Part shown: piece after piece, positions 33,771 to 44,371 of the stretch
How the letters are laid out: each line of letters opens with the position of its first letter
How positions within the stretch are numbered: the stretch's first letter is position 1
Assembly (NCBI GenBank): GCA_026122225.1
Contig: JANEZZ010001497.1
Coordinates: 124,001-188,000 of the forward strand
Direction: 5' to 3'
Source: Heloderma charlesbogerti
Taxonomy: Eukaryota > Chordata > Lepidosauria > Squamata > Helodermatidae
Length of the DNA stretch: 64,000 nucleotides
Made by a program: the position numbers and the translations under genes
Notes under the pieces: model-generated
What the model saw: only the letters and a program-made list of their open reading frames with translations
Told to the model about the DNA's origin: nothing
Databases searched by the model: none

Positions 33771-34309
33771 TGGATGTGCACGTGCTTGTCTGATCTCGGA
33801 AGCTAAGCAGGGTCAGCCCCGGTCAGTAGTTGGATGGGCACCACCTGGGAATCAGGCTTCCTGCATTGAGCAGGGGGTTGTTCTATCCCTTCAAATGAGA
33901 CTAAGTTTTACCCCCTCCTATCCCATGCTCTGGATTTTTTTTTTTTCACATTAAGACGTTATCCTTGCAGAATCGGGGCTTCTCCGCAATGTTTTTCCCC
34001 CTAATTCAGGCATGATATTTGAAGATTCGAAGTTGTGAAGCTTCACAACTTCAAATCTTTGAAGATCATGCCTGAATAAGGAAAAAGAACATTGCGGAGA
34101 AGCCCCAATTCTGCAAGGATAATGCCTTAATTTTTTAAAAAACATCCAGAGCGGGGGATAGGAGGGGGTAAAACGTAGTCTCATTTGAAGGGATAGAACA
34201 ACCCCCTGCTCAATGCAGGAAGCCTGATTCCCAGGCGGTCACCCATCCAACTACTGACCGGGGCTGACCCCGCTTAGCTTCTGAGATCAGACAAGCGCAT
34301 GCACATCCA
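33771..34309. repeat. Near-perfect palindrome with 5S rRNA-derived arms
   Basis: Arms 33771-34040 and 34041-34309 are inverted copies around GAAGCTTC. Each arm starts with a 5S rRNA-like stretch: 'gtctgatctcggaagctaag', then a 'cagggtcag' region, then 'agttggatgggcaccacctg' and 'ggaatcagg'. This covers the internal promoter boxes of 5S genes. A CR1-like 'cctgcattgagcaggggg' follows, then an AT-rich part and a TTCGAA-rich centre. A 5S head joined to a LINE-like tail is the plan of 5S-derived SINEs. Two such units in inverted, matched array form one fold-back structure of 540 bp. Confidence 0.8.
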
Positions 34310-34384
34310 GCCCTTTGCTTGTTGCTGAGGAAATGGGGGCTGCTGTGGAAGCTATGCGATCAGTAGCCAGAAGAAGACATGGGG

Positions 34385-34655
34385 CCATCGAGAGCTGTGA
34401 TTGGACAGGAGGGAAATACAAACACCGCCATATATGGACAGGCAGGGGAGGGGACTATGACCGGATATGGTAGCGAAGGCGGAAAATCAGAGCACATTAA
34501 GGGGGAATACCGGGATATTAGGGTATTGAAAGCGGGAGCACGGAAGTGGGAAATTCCGGTTCCAATTCGAGGTGGGTACTGCGTAGTGTGAAAGGCGGGT
34601 GGTGAAACCTCATTGGAAGCGAAAAAAGGTGGTAAGTGTAGATCCAGCCTAAGCA
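34385..34655 (-). repeat. Terminal repeat of a candidate Harbinger-type element (right)
   Basis: Reverse-complement copy of 21029-21300, ending 'taagtgtagatccagcct'. Differences are scattered substitutions and small indels. TAA follows at the outer side, against AAA outside the left copy, which is weakly compatible with a 3-bp TWA target. Confidence 0.6.
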
Positions 34656-35226
34656 GCCAGAAATATAACAGCAGGAGCTTTGGGTGGCAGAGGAAGAATG
34701 TACGCGAGATCTGGATGTGGGTGTGAGTTTATCTGGCTGGGTTGGAGGTTTATGGAATTTGCCCTGAGGAAAAAGAAGTCATTAAGAGGTTCGTAGCAGC
34801 AACAGTGTCTCATGAGTCCTTAAGAATTGCCACAAGAGCTCTTTTGAAAACCCCGAAGTAAATATAAATATTTCCTTAAATGTAAACTATCCCTTTAATA
34901 AATTAACTTGTTTACTTTGGTTCATCTGGTTTCTAGTGTTGGTGCCCATCTCATGCCTAAGCCTCTTACACCAAGCTATTAGGAGGTTTTAAAATATTCT
35001 AAGAGAATGGTAGCAGCGGCCTGAATATAAGCATTTTCTAAAAATAAGAAACCCCATAGATGGGATTGTCAGGTGACAGAACAGTTTTCACATAGGTGGT
35101 GACAGTGCTAGGCCAGAAAATCCCCATAGGGTGTATCCCCTCAGAACAGCCCAGTAAGGACTGAACATGCTGAGGAACCGTGGAATGTTGAACGTCAGTT
35201 GGAAAAGGAAAACTAAAAATATACTT
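34656..35226. other. No gene recognised
   Basis: AT-rich, with no repeat that I can name and no credible exon. The minus frame at 35038-35369 has no domain. Confidence 0.4.
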
Positions 35227-35248
35227 GTGTGTGTGTGTGTGTGTGTGT
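35227..35248. repeat. (GT)n microsatellite
   Basis: Eleven GT units. Confidence 0.95.
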
Positions 35249-35544
35249 AAGGCCATGTTGGAGCCTCTAACAGCTTATAGTATACTGGAGAAGGGTATGG
35301 TTGGCTAGCTGGAGCCTTCCTGTTACGAGCAGAGAAGGATCCACTGCAGCATTTTGTTGGAGGTTCCACTTGTTCCCTCTAGTAGTGAACTCAGACGTTT
35401 GAATGCCCATCAGGTTGGAAGGAAAACAGGGTCAAACATCTGAGCTTGCTGGAACACTGAGCAATAGCTCTCCTCTTAAGGTCTTGGGATATCCTGCAGA
35501 ATGTTGTTGCTGGTCCCATTTTTCTGTGCCTGGCTGTATCTTAC

Positions 35545-35602
35545 CTGGCTCCTCCAAAAGCAAGAAGAAAAAGAAACCAGGGATCAGAAAGAAAATCTTT
35601 AT
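35545..35602 (-). pseudogene. Beta-defensin-like leader exon C, start codon lost
   Basis: Same design as the other leader exons: a 58-nt segment ending CCA G before GTAAGATA, rich in Phe and Leu codons (KIFFLIPGFFFFLLLEEP). The initiating codon position is ATA, not ATG. The 5' flank (cctaagcagcc before the start) matches leader exon D at 59220, indicating duplication. No in-frame ATG lies close upstream, so it is probably a pseudogene. A TGCTGC near 35350 could be a worn second exon, but the frame is blocked. Confidence 0.55.
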
Positions 35603-35699
35603 GGCTGCTTAGGTTTGCTGGAACCTCTTTGTCACTCAAACATTCATGCAGGGATGGTTACAGAAGGCACTTCCTTCTTATTCATAGGAGGTGATGGCA

Positions 35700-36000
35700 A
35701 CTGCGAGCCTTCTCTATAGCAGCACCCACCCTCTGGAAAACCCTCTGCTGTGCAGTTCAGGAGGCAGAAAATGTGTCATTGTTCAAATGCCTCTGAAAAC
35801 TCACCTTTTCACCCAGGCTTTCCCTGGCCTGTAACTGCTGTTGGGTTTTACTTTGATTTTACTCTCTACTTTTAAACTTTTAAGCTTTATATTATATTTT
35901 ATCATGTTATATTTTATTGTTTTAATTGTTGTGAACTGCCCAGGAAAGACTTGGCTGTTGGGCAGTATAGAAATATAATACATACATACATACATACATA
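35700..36000 (+). mobile_element. LINE C-terminal end and 3' tail with (cata)n
   Basis: Worn C-terminal block ('cagcacccaccctctgg' onward) followed by 'ttgttgtgaactgcccagg' and five to eight cata units. 5'-truncated. Confidence 0.75.
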
Positions 36001-36094
36001 AAAAACTGCTAGAGGGAAGTTTGGTGGGCTCTCCCACACTGGAGGCATTCAAGATGAGGCTGGTCAGCCATCCGTCAGGGATGCTTTGACTTGG

Positions 36095-36175
36095 ATTCCT
36101 GCATTGAGCAGGGGGTTGGACTTGATGGTCTTGTAGGCCCCTTCCGACCGTTACTATTCTCTGATTCTATGAACT
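36095..36175 (+). mobile_element. CR1 3' terminus
   Basis: 'cctgcattgagcagggggtt', then 'gatggtcttgtaggcccctt', then 'ctgattctatgaa'. Classic CR1 tail. Confidence 0.9.
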
Positions 36176-36384
36176 TGAAGGCATAGGAGTTGCAAGCTTG
36201 AAAGCCTGTTGCTAGCACCATCTAAGTACCAGATGTAGGAACAGATGAATGTCATGGGAGAAAGCCACTAGCAATCAGGATGAATCCAAAGGGACAAGAT
36301 GTCCTCTTCGATGTACAAATCAAAGTTTTCTTGGGCACAGCATGGGCAAATGTGCTCCTTCTCTCCAGTTCCAGGCAATTTGGG

Positions 36385-36540
36385 ATGATTTTCTAGATCC
36401 AAATCAGTTTGGATTCAGGCCAGGGTTCAAAAAAAGAAAGAAACTGCTTTAGTTGTCCCAGTTGATCATCTGAAGGTCAACACTGGGAGGATAATCCAGT
36501 TTGTTCTCCTAGGGCTTTTCAGTGGCTTTCAATACTGGAG
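36385..36540 (+). mobile_element. L2-type RT fragment
   Basis: Fragments of the L2 palm region appear in shifting frames (NQFGFRPGF, then a segment equivalent to SVAFNT). They correspond to residues around 54190-54330 of the better copy. Short and decayed. Confidence 0.65.
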
Positions 36541-36772
36541 ATTATGGAACTGGATACTGCTTAGCTTGCTTGCCCCATCTGAAAGGGAATGTAGCACCAG
36601 ATCTACCCAGTGGAAGCAGAGGGATCTACAAGCAAAACTGAAGCCAATGAGAGAGTAGTGGGTTGCCCACCCCTGTCCTAGAGGAAGGGGCAGTCTCCCC
36701 CCTTCTCTCATTCCAGTATGCAAAGCTAGGATATTGTAAGGCTTAAACAGCCAGAGTTTGATTGGGTTACAC

Positions 36773-37671
36773 CAGGGCTGTGTTTCCACCAGCGATTTAC
36801 TCCAACCTGCTGCACTGTGGGGTCTCTGTGGTTCCATGACATCGTGGCCATTCCCCCCCAGTGTCACATTTTATCACTGAAAACACGCTTCTTAGTCTAC
36901 TAATAGTCTGACCTTTCCTTGTTATGGTGGCTCCATTACTGACCTGTTTCCACAATCGCACTGGGTTCACTGTCTTAGCCCTGCCCATGGGGCGTGTAGG
37001 TGTGCCTTTGTGGTGTGTCCTTTAGCTTTTCCTTCTGTTGTCCTGGAAACACAGCCAAATAGGCAGGAACACTGAAGTTGTGTGAAGGAGAGGGCGAGAT
37101 GATCCTGGAGGGAGCAGTCAGGCAGAGATGAAAAGATGCACACGTAAGCACCTGTTTTAGGAGCAAGAAAGAAAGTTTAAAGGGGTGTGGGATGCTCCAC
37201 ACACGGGGCTTTGATTTTTTGCCACTTCATTAATGCACAATTGCTTTAAATCCCCATTTCAGGGGCAACAAGGAAGGTTTAAGGGGCAGGGATGCTCCAG
37301 ACACAGTGCTTTGATTTTTCCCTCCTTCTCTAAAGCAAAATGAAGGGGCTGGAAAGGCAAGGAGGAGACTGGCCAGAGTGGGAAACTTCAGTGGGGCAGA
37401 GGGACTGAGGGAGGGGGGAATTGGAAACAGGAGGAGGCGGGAAAACAGACAGGCTAAGCAGACCCAACCCACTCCAAAAAGACTCCACCCAGCTATCAAG
37501 AGAATAACATGATTAGGGCTCCATGGAAACAGTGCAGCCCGCCTGGGTACAACGATGATGGATCGGGTCCTTTTGGGACATGGAAACACGTGAGAGAGAA
37601 AATGCACTTGGGGAAACAGCGCAACAAAGTTGGAAAAGAAGTGAAGGCGAGAGTGTGGAAACGCACCCCAG
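36773..37671. mobile_element. hAT-like non-autonomous element, copy 1
   Basis: The left end CAGGGCTGTGTTTCCACC and the right end GTGTGGAAACGCACCCCAG are inverted repeats. An internal inverted-terminus-like site 'cctggaaacacagcc' (37042-37056) divides it into two modules. It aligns with 60402-62145 across both modules but lacks the tandem repeats there. Flanking 8-bp duplications are not clear. No coding capacity. Confidence 0.65.
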
Positions 37672-38519
37672 GATTGCCTGGGGGTGTGAGAGCAGATGGG
37701 TTCACTTGGATCAACCCCAAGGCTTATGACAGCCCTATAATCCTTTAAGATCTAGTATGGGTTGAAGATGAACCATTTCTACTTCTAACAGTGCCTAACT
37801 GAGTTCATATCTACTATCAAAAATCACATTGCACACACCTGTAATTAGCATCATTTTGTGTGTGTGTGTGTATGTGTGTGACTGAAGTGTAGAGAAATTT
37901 GAAATTCTTCTTTTGGATTTGAACTGATGTATATTGCAGTATAAGCCATGATCCATTCTTTTTGGGCTGCTGCTAAGTTCCATTTCAGCCAGGAATTGGC
38001 CTCGAAACAGAGCCAGCACATACCAGATTCTTTCAGTGGGTCCAGCAGGTTCTGGTATGTTCATGGGCCACATTAGGCCTCAGTGTGTGAGCATCAGGGC
38101 CTCTGATGTACCAATGAGGAATATCCCCAGTCTCACAGAAGCTTTTGACATGTAAAGTGACCTGGTGATGGCATCATTTGGCTCAATATGCCATTGGTCT
38201 CTGTGCACGTGGGTAAAGCTTGCCTGAGATCTCCCAGATTCTCTAACACGAGGTAGAAGATTTGGTGGACCAGATCCAAAAATGGAGCACAACCCCACCG
38301 CTCCCCATTTAAACTGAACTACAACTTGGAGAAATCTTCACATTCAATGCACAGATAGCCTCTCACTCCAATCCTTTCCCCCCAAAGTGTAAAGGGGTGT
38401 TGTTTTTTAGTAATTTATATACCCATATTTGTGTCCACCTGCAAAAGGAGCTTGTGTGCTTTTCCCAGGATGGAAAACAATTCTGAGATCTTATGTTATA
38501 TATAGGTGTCTGAGAAATC
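37672..38519. other. No gene recognised
   Basis: Contains a (TG)n tract at 37856-37880. No exon or named repeat. Confidence 0.4.
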
Positions 38520-38873
38520 TGCGATGGAATCAAATGAGTTTGAATGTCTATGAATCCAACCCAAGGATTCTGCAGTGAACTGGCTTTTCCTGAGTTGCAC
38601 AGATTCTGCGGACTTCTGGAGTATCTTTTTTTTTACTTTCCGGAATTTTATGCAGATTTGATCATAGACAAATACATAACATAAAAAAAAAAAAACTGGC
38701 CCAAAATGCACATTTTCCCCACAGGTGAAAGCATGAAAATGTTCATTTTTGGAGGGGGATTTTCGCATTTTCGCAAGAGTGATTCTATCAATGAGCAGAC
38801 AATGGAACAAAAGGCACCCGACAGTCTGTGAAATGCAGATGGAATGGATTTTACAAAATACATACATCCCTAA
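38520..38873. repeat. Dispersed repeat family C with TACATCCCTA end
   Basis: Matches 62410-62670 in order: 'ttctgcggactt', 'actttccggaattttatg', 'aaagcatgaaaat', 'gattttcgcattttcgc', then 'caatgagcagacaatggaac'. The right end 'tacatcccta' is the TAGGGATG-type terminus in reverse. Probably a MITE. Confidence 0.6.
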
Positions 38874-39500
38874 TTATATATATATGATATTTTCAAAAAG
38901 ACCCCCAGTAGCTCTAGGGGCAGCTGCAGGTCTAACCAGTAACCATCATGTGACCTGCAGAGCCAAATTTGAATGTCTGCCCCCCATTCCATCTTGGGGC
39001 TCTGAGCATGCAGGCACTGTGGCTTCACCATCAATTCAGATTTTTCTTTCACTTCTCCTATTCATCCCCCCTTGACCTGCTTTTTTATGACCTTGTCTGG
39101 TGAAGAGATCTGGAGATCTCAGAAGCTGGTATACTTTTTGTGATCTTTTGGTTGGCCGAATAAAGGCCCACCTCTGACTATGTTATCTCCAACTTCCCTG
39201 TAAAATGTTCTTACATTGTACATTGAGAGGAAAGGGGCTGACAAAGGGGTCACTATAAAGAGAGGGGAAGACAGAATCCTTCCCTGTGCTTGGGGTTGGG
39301 GGCGTCACATGAAAAAGCGCTGATCTGCTTCTGGCAAAGGGCAGTCAAGCCTCTAATCAGTATCACCCAACACCTCTTCTGCCACCATTCCCTTGAGGAA
39401 AGGCTGGTGGGAGAGTGGCCCATTGGGAAAGACATGACATGACCAGCAGAAAGATGATTGGTTGGGTACTGTTGGGTGCAGAATTCATTATGAGAAATAT
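38874..39500. other. No gene recognised
   Basis: Short (ta)n near 38875. No exon seen. Confidence 0.4.
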
Positions 39501-39553
39501 CTCCTTCCTTCCTTCCTTCCTTCCTTCCTTCCTTCCTTCCTTCCTTCCTTCCA
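39501..39553. repeat. (TTCC)n microsatellite
   Basis: About thirteen cttc units without interruption. Confidence 0.95.
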
Positions 39554-39729
39554 GTAAGATCCTAGTCTCCTAGTCCTTATGGCCTCAAAGATAGGTTTGA
39601 TGCTGTGTGGGCAATGCCCCAGAAAGAGGGAGGCCTGAGCAGAATCAGAGGGATCCAGGGGATGTGGTCTGCACCATTCTTTGTTGCTTCTCAGGACTAA
39701 GGGATGAAAACATAAAACAACATAGCATT

Positions 39730-39850
39730 CCTTGGAACAGAATATAAGTTACTTTGCTAGAACAGAGAGGACTCAGCCTGGGCTATGCGCCACCAACTCT
39801 TTCAGGTCTGAGGTTCACAGGAATTTGGGTTCCTTGTTCTAGACATAAAA
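39730..39850. repeat. Local duplication, copy 1
   Basis: The segment 'taagttactttgctagaaca' through 'ggaatttgggtt' matches 41718-41835 in order and spacing. The second copy lies downstream of the intact defensin gene, so this may be the 3' flank of a lost paralogue. Confidence 0.55.
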
Positions 39851-39989
39851 CAGTTTAGGGCATTGTGTTCACTGAATTGGTTGGTACCCACAAGTGGTTC
39901 ACATACCCCAAGGTAAGGTGGATTGCAGTGCAGGCATCAACACCCCACTGTAACGAAACCTGTAACCAGGTCTAAGCAACAGCAAGTGG

Positions 39990-40165
39990 AACAACTGCTT
40001 GTTATATCCCTGTCTGCTGCTGCTTCCACTTCCTTCCTCTTTGTCTTTTGCTTCCCCTGGGTCAAATTTTAGCTTGCAAGAAACTTGGGGCAGGGCTCTG
40101 TCCTCTTGTACTTTATAAAACACCATGCATACTGATGGCACTGAATAAATAACTAATAAATAATC
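39990..40165 (-). repeat. Dispersed repeat, probably LINE or SINE related
   Basis: On minus it reads 'cagtgccatcagtatgcatg', then 'ttataaagtacaagagg', then 'ccaagtttcttgcaagct'. This resembles a tail common in squamate dispersed repeats; the family is not certain. Confidence 0.4.
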
Positions 40166-40734
40166 TGCTATCCAAAAGTCTTTGACTAGTGATGCTGGGG
40201 ATTGTACTCTACCACTGAGTGATGGTCCCCAAGGAGGTATGGACTCTGATATCTTTAGTAGTTGTGCAGAAAAGAGGGATCCGACAGCCCTCATCCCTTC
40301 ATGGCAGATTGCAGAGGTTGGTGGCTCATATTTCAGTTGGGCGGTAAATCTGCTTTGGGTTTCAGCCAGAACCAGCCAGAACTCTAAAGGACCTATCTGA
40401 GGTACTGAACCCATTTTGGGGATAGGGTTCAGCACTTTGGATAGTTCCTTTCGAGTTCTGGCTGGGTCTGACTGAAACCTGGAGCGAATTCACTGCCTCA
40501 CTGAAATACGAACCACCAGCCTCCACTGGCTGCAGGAACCAAATTTCTCTCTTCTTTGCAACTACTGAAGGTCCTGGAGGCCTCCCCTGCCCTGCATCTG
40601 GTCCACCTAGAGAGAAAAACAGGACAGTGGAAGTTTTGTGTTTAAAAATAAATGAAAAGTGGGCTCCCTCCCAAGCTGGAGTTAATGTTATGTTCTGGGC
40701 TTCAAAAGGTTGAGGAGGACTGGTCTGTTCTCCC

Positions 40735-41290
40735 TAAGAACATCAGAAGAGCCCTGCTGGATGAGACCAAGGGTCCATCTAGTCCAGCATTCTGTCCACA
40801 CAGTGGCCAACCAGCTGTCGATCAGGAACCCACAAGCAGGTCATGAGTGCAACACCACCCTCCCACCCATGTTCCCCAGCAACTGGTGTACATAGGCTCG
40901 TTGCCTCTGGTACTGGAGGTAGCACATGGCCCTCAAGACTAGTAGCCATTTGGTAGACTTCTCCTCCAGGAATTTGTCGAACGCCCTTTTAAAGCCATCC
41001 AAGTTGGTGCCCATCACTACATCTTTTGGTAGTGAAGTTAATCGTTTGACTCCGCACTGTGTGAAGAAGTGCTTCCTTTCATCTGTCCTGAATCTCGCAC
41101 CGATCAGCTTCATGGGATGACACCGGATTCTAGTGTTATCAAAGAGGGAGAAAAATGCCTCCCTATCCACCTTCTCCACACCATGCATAATTTTGTACAC
41201 CTCTGTCATGTCTCCCCTTACTCGCCTTTTTCCCAAGCTAAACAATCTCAGCTTTGTAGCATTCCCTCATAGGGGAGATGCTCCAGGCCA
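40735..41290 (-). mobile_element. CR1 LINE 3' fragment (long)
   Basis: About 550 bp of CR1 3' coding end and tail in reverse, with a readable minus frame (40841-41245) containing RMTEVYKIMHGVEKVD-type C-terminal LINE sequence and ending before the 3' tail. It is the best-preserved of the minus-strand CR1 tails here. Confidence 0.9.
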
Positions 41291-41717
41291 TTGATCATTT
41301 TAGAATGACTGTATTTAGAACACAGGTGGTGGTGGGGCACACAGTAACAACTCGACAAATAGCTGTGGGCGGAGGAGGCTCATATACATGACTGTGAACC
41401 TTCTGGAGTTCCAAAACTACAGAGTAATTGGGTTGTTGGCATGGAATTCAGCCTCCTGAGAACGTAGTTCTCATTTTTTTAAGAAAAGAAAGAAAAGAAT
41501 TTAAGATGTTAGTCCTCATGCCTGCAAAAATACTCCAAGAGTTCCTAGTCAAATTGTAGGAGGGCTGAAATCAAGGGCACTCAGACTCAAGGGTGTTTCT
41601 GTTCTCTGCGTAGCTCTTATCCTCTCCTCTATGCCTAAAATGCAAAAGAAACAATTCAACTTAAAAATATATGAGCAGGATTGCTGAATGTATGCAAACC
41701 ACAGGACTGAGCTGTCC

Positions 41718-41835
41718 TTGGCACAGCGTTTAAGTTACTTTGCTAGAATAGGGAGCCCTGAGCCCTGGCTATGGGGCCAGGCAATAATTTCTAGCCTGGA
41801 GCACATGGGGATTTGGGTTGGTGGCGCAAATGTAT
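41718..41835. repeat. Local duplication, copy 2
   Basis: Partner of 39730-39850, about 900 bp downstream (minus sense) of the intact defensin exon 2. Confidence 0.55.
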
Positions 41836-42234
41836 TATTTTTCAAAGGAAGAGAGAGGCTGTGTTGTTGCTGTTGTTGCATAACAGTCAAAGAAAAGAAA
41901 ACTTCACTGCCCGTTCCTTTTTCAGAAATAAGTACACAGCACTGGCTGATTTGCAGAAGGTGGTTGAAGAACTTTATTAGAGAAGAAGGTGCTGTTCCTT
42001 TCAGGAATGATGGCTATCTGCTGAGCTCAAGCGCACAAGGCATATGATCTCGGCACTGAGGCATGAGCCCATGTCATAGGAAGAAACAGGATTCAGTACT
42101 GTTCATGAAGGCCCCTGTATATCCTTCCAGATGGAAACATCATGGTTACCCTAAGGGAATATGCAAAGAAGAGAACAGTATACCGAACTCTACAAGATCA
42201 CGACACCACACAAAACTATCAACATATTGCTGAT

Positions 42235-42675
42235 AGGGATGAGGGAGAGATTTGTTCACATTTTAATGCGAATTTACCTAATCTCACCCTTTCAATCTAT
42301 TATGTGAACCAAAGCTCAATTATCCTTCAAAATTCACAGTTCTCCCAATGTTACAAAGGAGTTCTCCAATCAAAAATGCATACAAAAATGTGTATATTAG
42401 GGAAAATAGTATTAAAAAATGCATAATAGTAAGAAAGCTGCTTGCAAATAATGTCTACATTAGGCAAACATGCATGCAAAAATTCATGCATTAGGATAAG
42501 TGTGCACCAAAAATGCTTATGAACGTTCATGCGAACTTTTTATAAAAAATTCTCAGTGTTCAGGATGAACCAAACTTAAGGATGGAGAAATTCTCATAGT
42601 TTGGGACAAACTGAACTTAAGTCTAGAAAAATAGGAAACTGAGAGAAAGACAGATTTGTTCATCTATAACGGCTG
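42235..42675 (+). repeat. Dispersed repeat family, copy 2
   Basis: Matches 17225-17640. It sits directly downstream of the defensin stop codon, so it may lie in the 3' UTR of that gene. Confidence 0.6.
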
Positions 42676-42710
42676 ATGAGGAACCTGTTTCCTCTCAGGA
42701 AGGAGCCAGT

Positions 42711-44029
42711 TTACCAAAAGCAGCAGTAGATTTGTCTGCGATCATGTGGGCAGCGTCCCCAGTATTTTTCCTCCCTGAAACACTGTGGCATCCTTCTGCA
42801 TACACCACCATCTGGGCACTTTCTACGCCAGGCGTTGATAAATCCTACGGACATCGAAAAAGAAATGAAAAGGCAAGTCATGAATAAGATGAGAGGATTT
42901 TATTTTATTTATTTAATTTATATACCAACTTTCTTCCATTGTGGAACTCAAGGTCGCTACATGCGGTTTCCATGTGGTCTCCCCTCCAAGCACTGACCAG
43001 ACCCAGACCTGCTTAAGCTTCAGCAAGGTGGGTGCCTCATGTGCCTTCAGACCATGTCTTGGGTCCCTAGGATTTTCCCAAGCTGAAAGCATTTTCCCTT
43101 CGAGAATGTAGCCCTCTGTATCCAAAGCACCCAAACTGATGAGACTGTGGGGCTCTCTACACCTCAAGTTTATTGCGCGTGCATGGTTGCTCACTCACTG
43201 AATTGTGCGGGTCCATTACATGACGTCGTCGTCGTCCAGTCATTATTCCACTATTTCCTCCCACCTATCCCGTGTTATCCTCAAAAGGAAAAAATGGGGT
43301 ATTTCTCCAGATATGTGCAAATGGAGTGCCATGTCCTCCCCATGTATTTCTCCCCTAGCGTGAATGAAGCGCTGAGTGTGCTTGTTGGGGGCGTGGTCAT
43401 GATGTTCAAGGTGGTGACGAAGGTCTGATGGGCGTTCAGCCTTCCCACTCCTGCGCCATTTTGGCTCCTCACCGTTTTCAGCCTGCTTGTTCAAAACAGA
43501 GCGGCAGAGCTGCAGCGAGGGGGGATGGCAGAGTAGAGGAGCAGCTGAGGGGCTGAGCGGCAGGGACTGGCCAGAAGCATGGAAGAGGGAGGTGGGGCCC
43601 GGGGAGATTGGTGCGGGGAGGGCTGTCAGTGTGTCGGTCCCCATCTTCAACTAATGTGCAAGGGGAGGGAAAGGGGCAGGAACCCAGGAGCAGGTATCGC
43701 TGAACCTGGAGCGTGTGTAATGCCTCTTCACAGAAACATAACTCTATGGGAACAGCCATCTACAGAGAAGGAAGTGCATGTAAAGGGAATCAGTTGTGAT
43801 CCTGCATGAAGCGGACAGCTCTGTTTTAAATGCAGGATTCTAGGCTGGTGTAGAAATGCTCTGTGTTTTTGGGATCCTGCCATCAGAACAGTAGTGAAGC
43901 AACTGTTATTCTCCTTGATTAAATGGGACAAATGGCTCTCTCATTTCTAGCTATGGGTGTTAGAACGGGTGTTATCTTACCTGGCAATGCGAGGAAGAGA
44001 ACAAGAGACAGAACAAAGAAGATCTTCAT
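42711..44029 (-). CDS. Beta-defensin-like antimicrobial peptide gene, complete
   Basis: Exon 1 (44029-43981) encodes a 16-residue hydrophobic leader beginning MKIFFVLSLVLFLALP and ends in one G before GTAAGATA. The 1136-bp intron ends ...tttttcgatgtccgtAG. Exon 2 (42844-42711) completes a glycine codon and gives 43 more residues and a TAA stop; the total is 60 residues. Six cysteines sit at residues 26, 32, 38, 48, 57 and 58, spacing X5-X5-X9-X8 before the CC pair. The peptide has about twelve Lys/Arg against four Asp/Glu, so it is strongly cationic. Leader, one phase-1 intron, six Cys ending in CC, and Arg-rich mature part are the beta-defensin plan; spacing is slightly unlike the canonical X6-X4-X9-X6. 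Expected secreted and membrane-active. The intron holds two dispersed repeats. No frame break or lost splice site. Confidence 0.85.
42905..43140 (-). repeat. Dispersed repeat in the defensin intron
   Basis: The tract 'tttatttatttaatttatat' followed by 'ggaactcaaggtcgctacat' and 'gacccagacctgcttaagct' is a familiar squamate SINE or LINE tail type. The family is not certain. Confidence 0.5.
43175..43440 (+). repeat. Dispersed repeat family B, copy 2
   Basis: Partner of 19425-19720, here inside the defensin intron. Carries a (gtc)n expansion at 43222-43235. Confidence 0.6.
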
Positions 44030-44371
44030 GGCTGGATATCGGGGCTTCTACAGTGTGTGCTGGAAGATGGGGAATGGCGAATGGTGGCACCTTGAAGGAG
44101 GAATACAAGAACATTTGTGGGAGAATAACAGAGTGTCTTTGAAGGACATATGAACTGCTTGCTGGGATTGCAGCAATAATACACCCACAGGACATGCAAC
44201 CAATGTTTAACCTGAACTGGTTTAAATGACCATAACAAAGAGAAAGAGAGACATCTAACAGAACATTGCAGCATATCCCTAGCACCTAAGAAAAGTGTTG
44301 TCCAGAGCTTTGGGCAGCCCTTGATTTCTTAAAATGTATTTGCCCATGTACCCCTTGAGCTGAGGGAAGGT

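Noticed and set aside
35300..35370. TGCTGC on minus near 35350 as second exon for leader exon C
   Set aside because: No other cysteines in frame and a stop just upstream; the distance to exon 1 is only about 180 bp.
39899..40435. 178-codon minus frame
   Set aside because: Runs through a dispersed repeat and unrelated sequence; no domain and no splice-site support.
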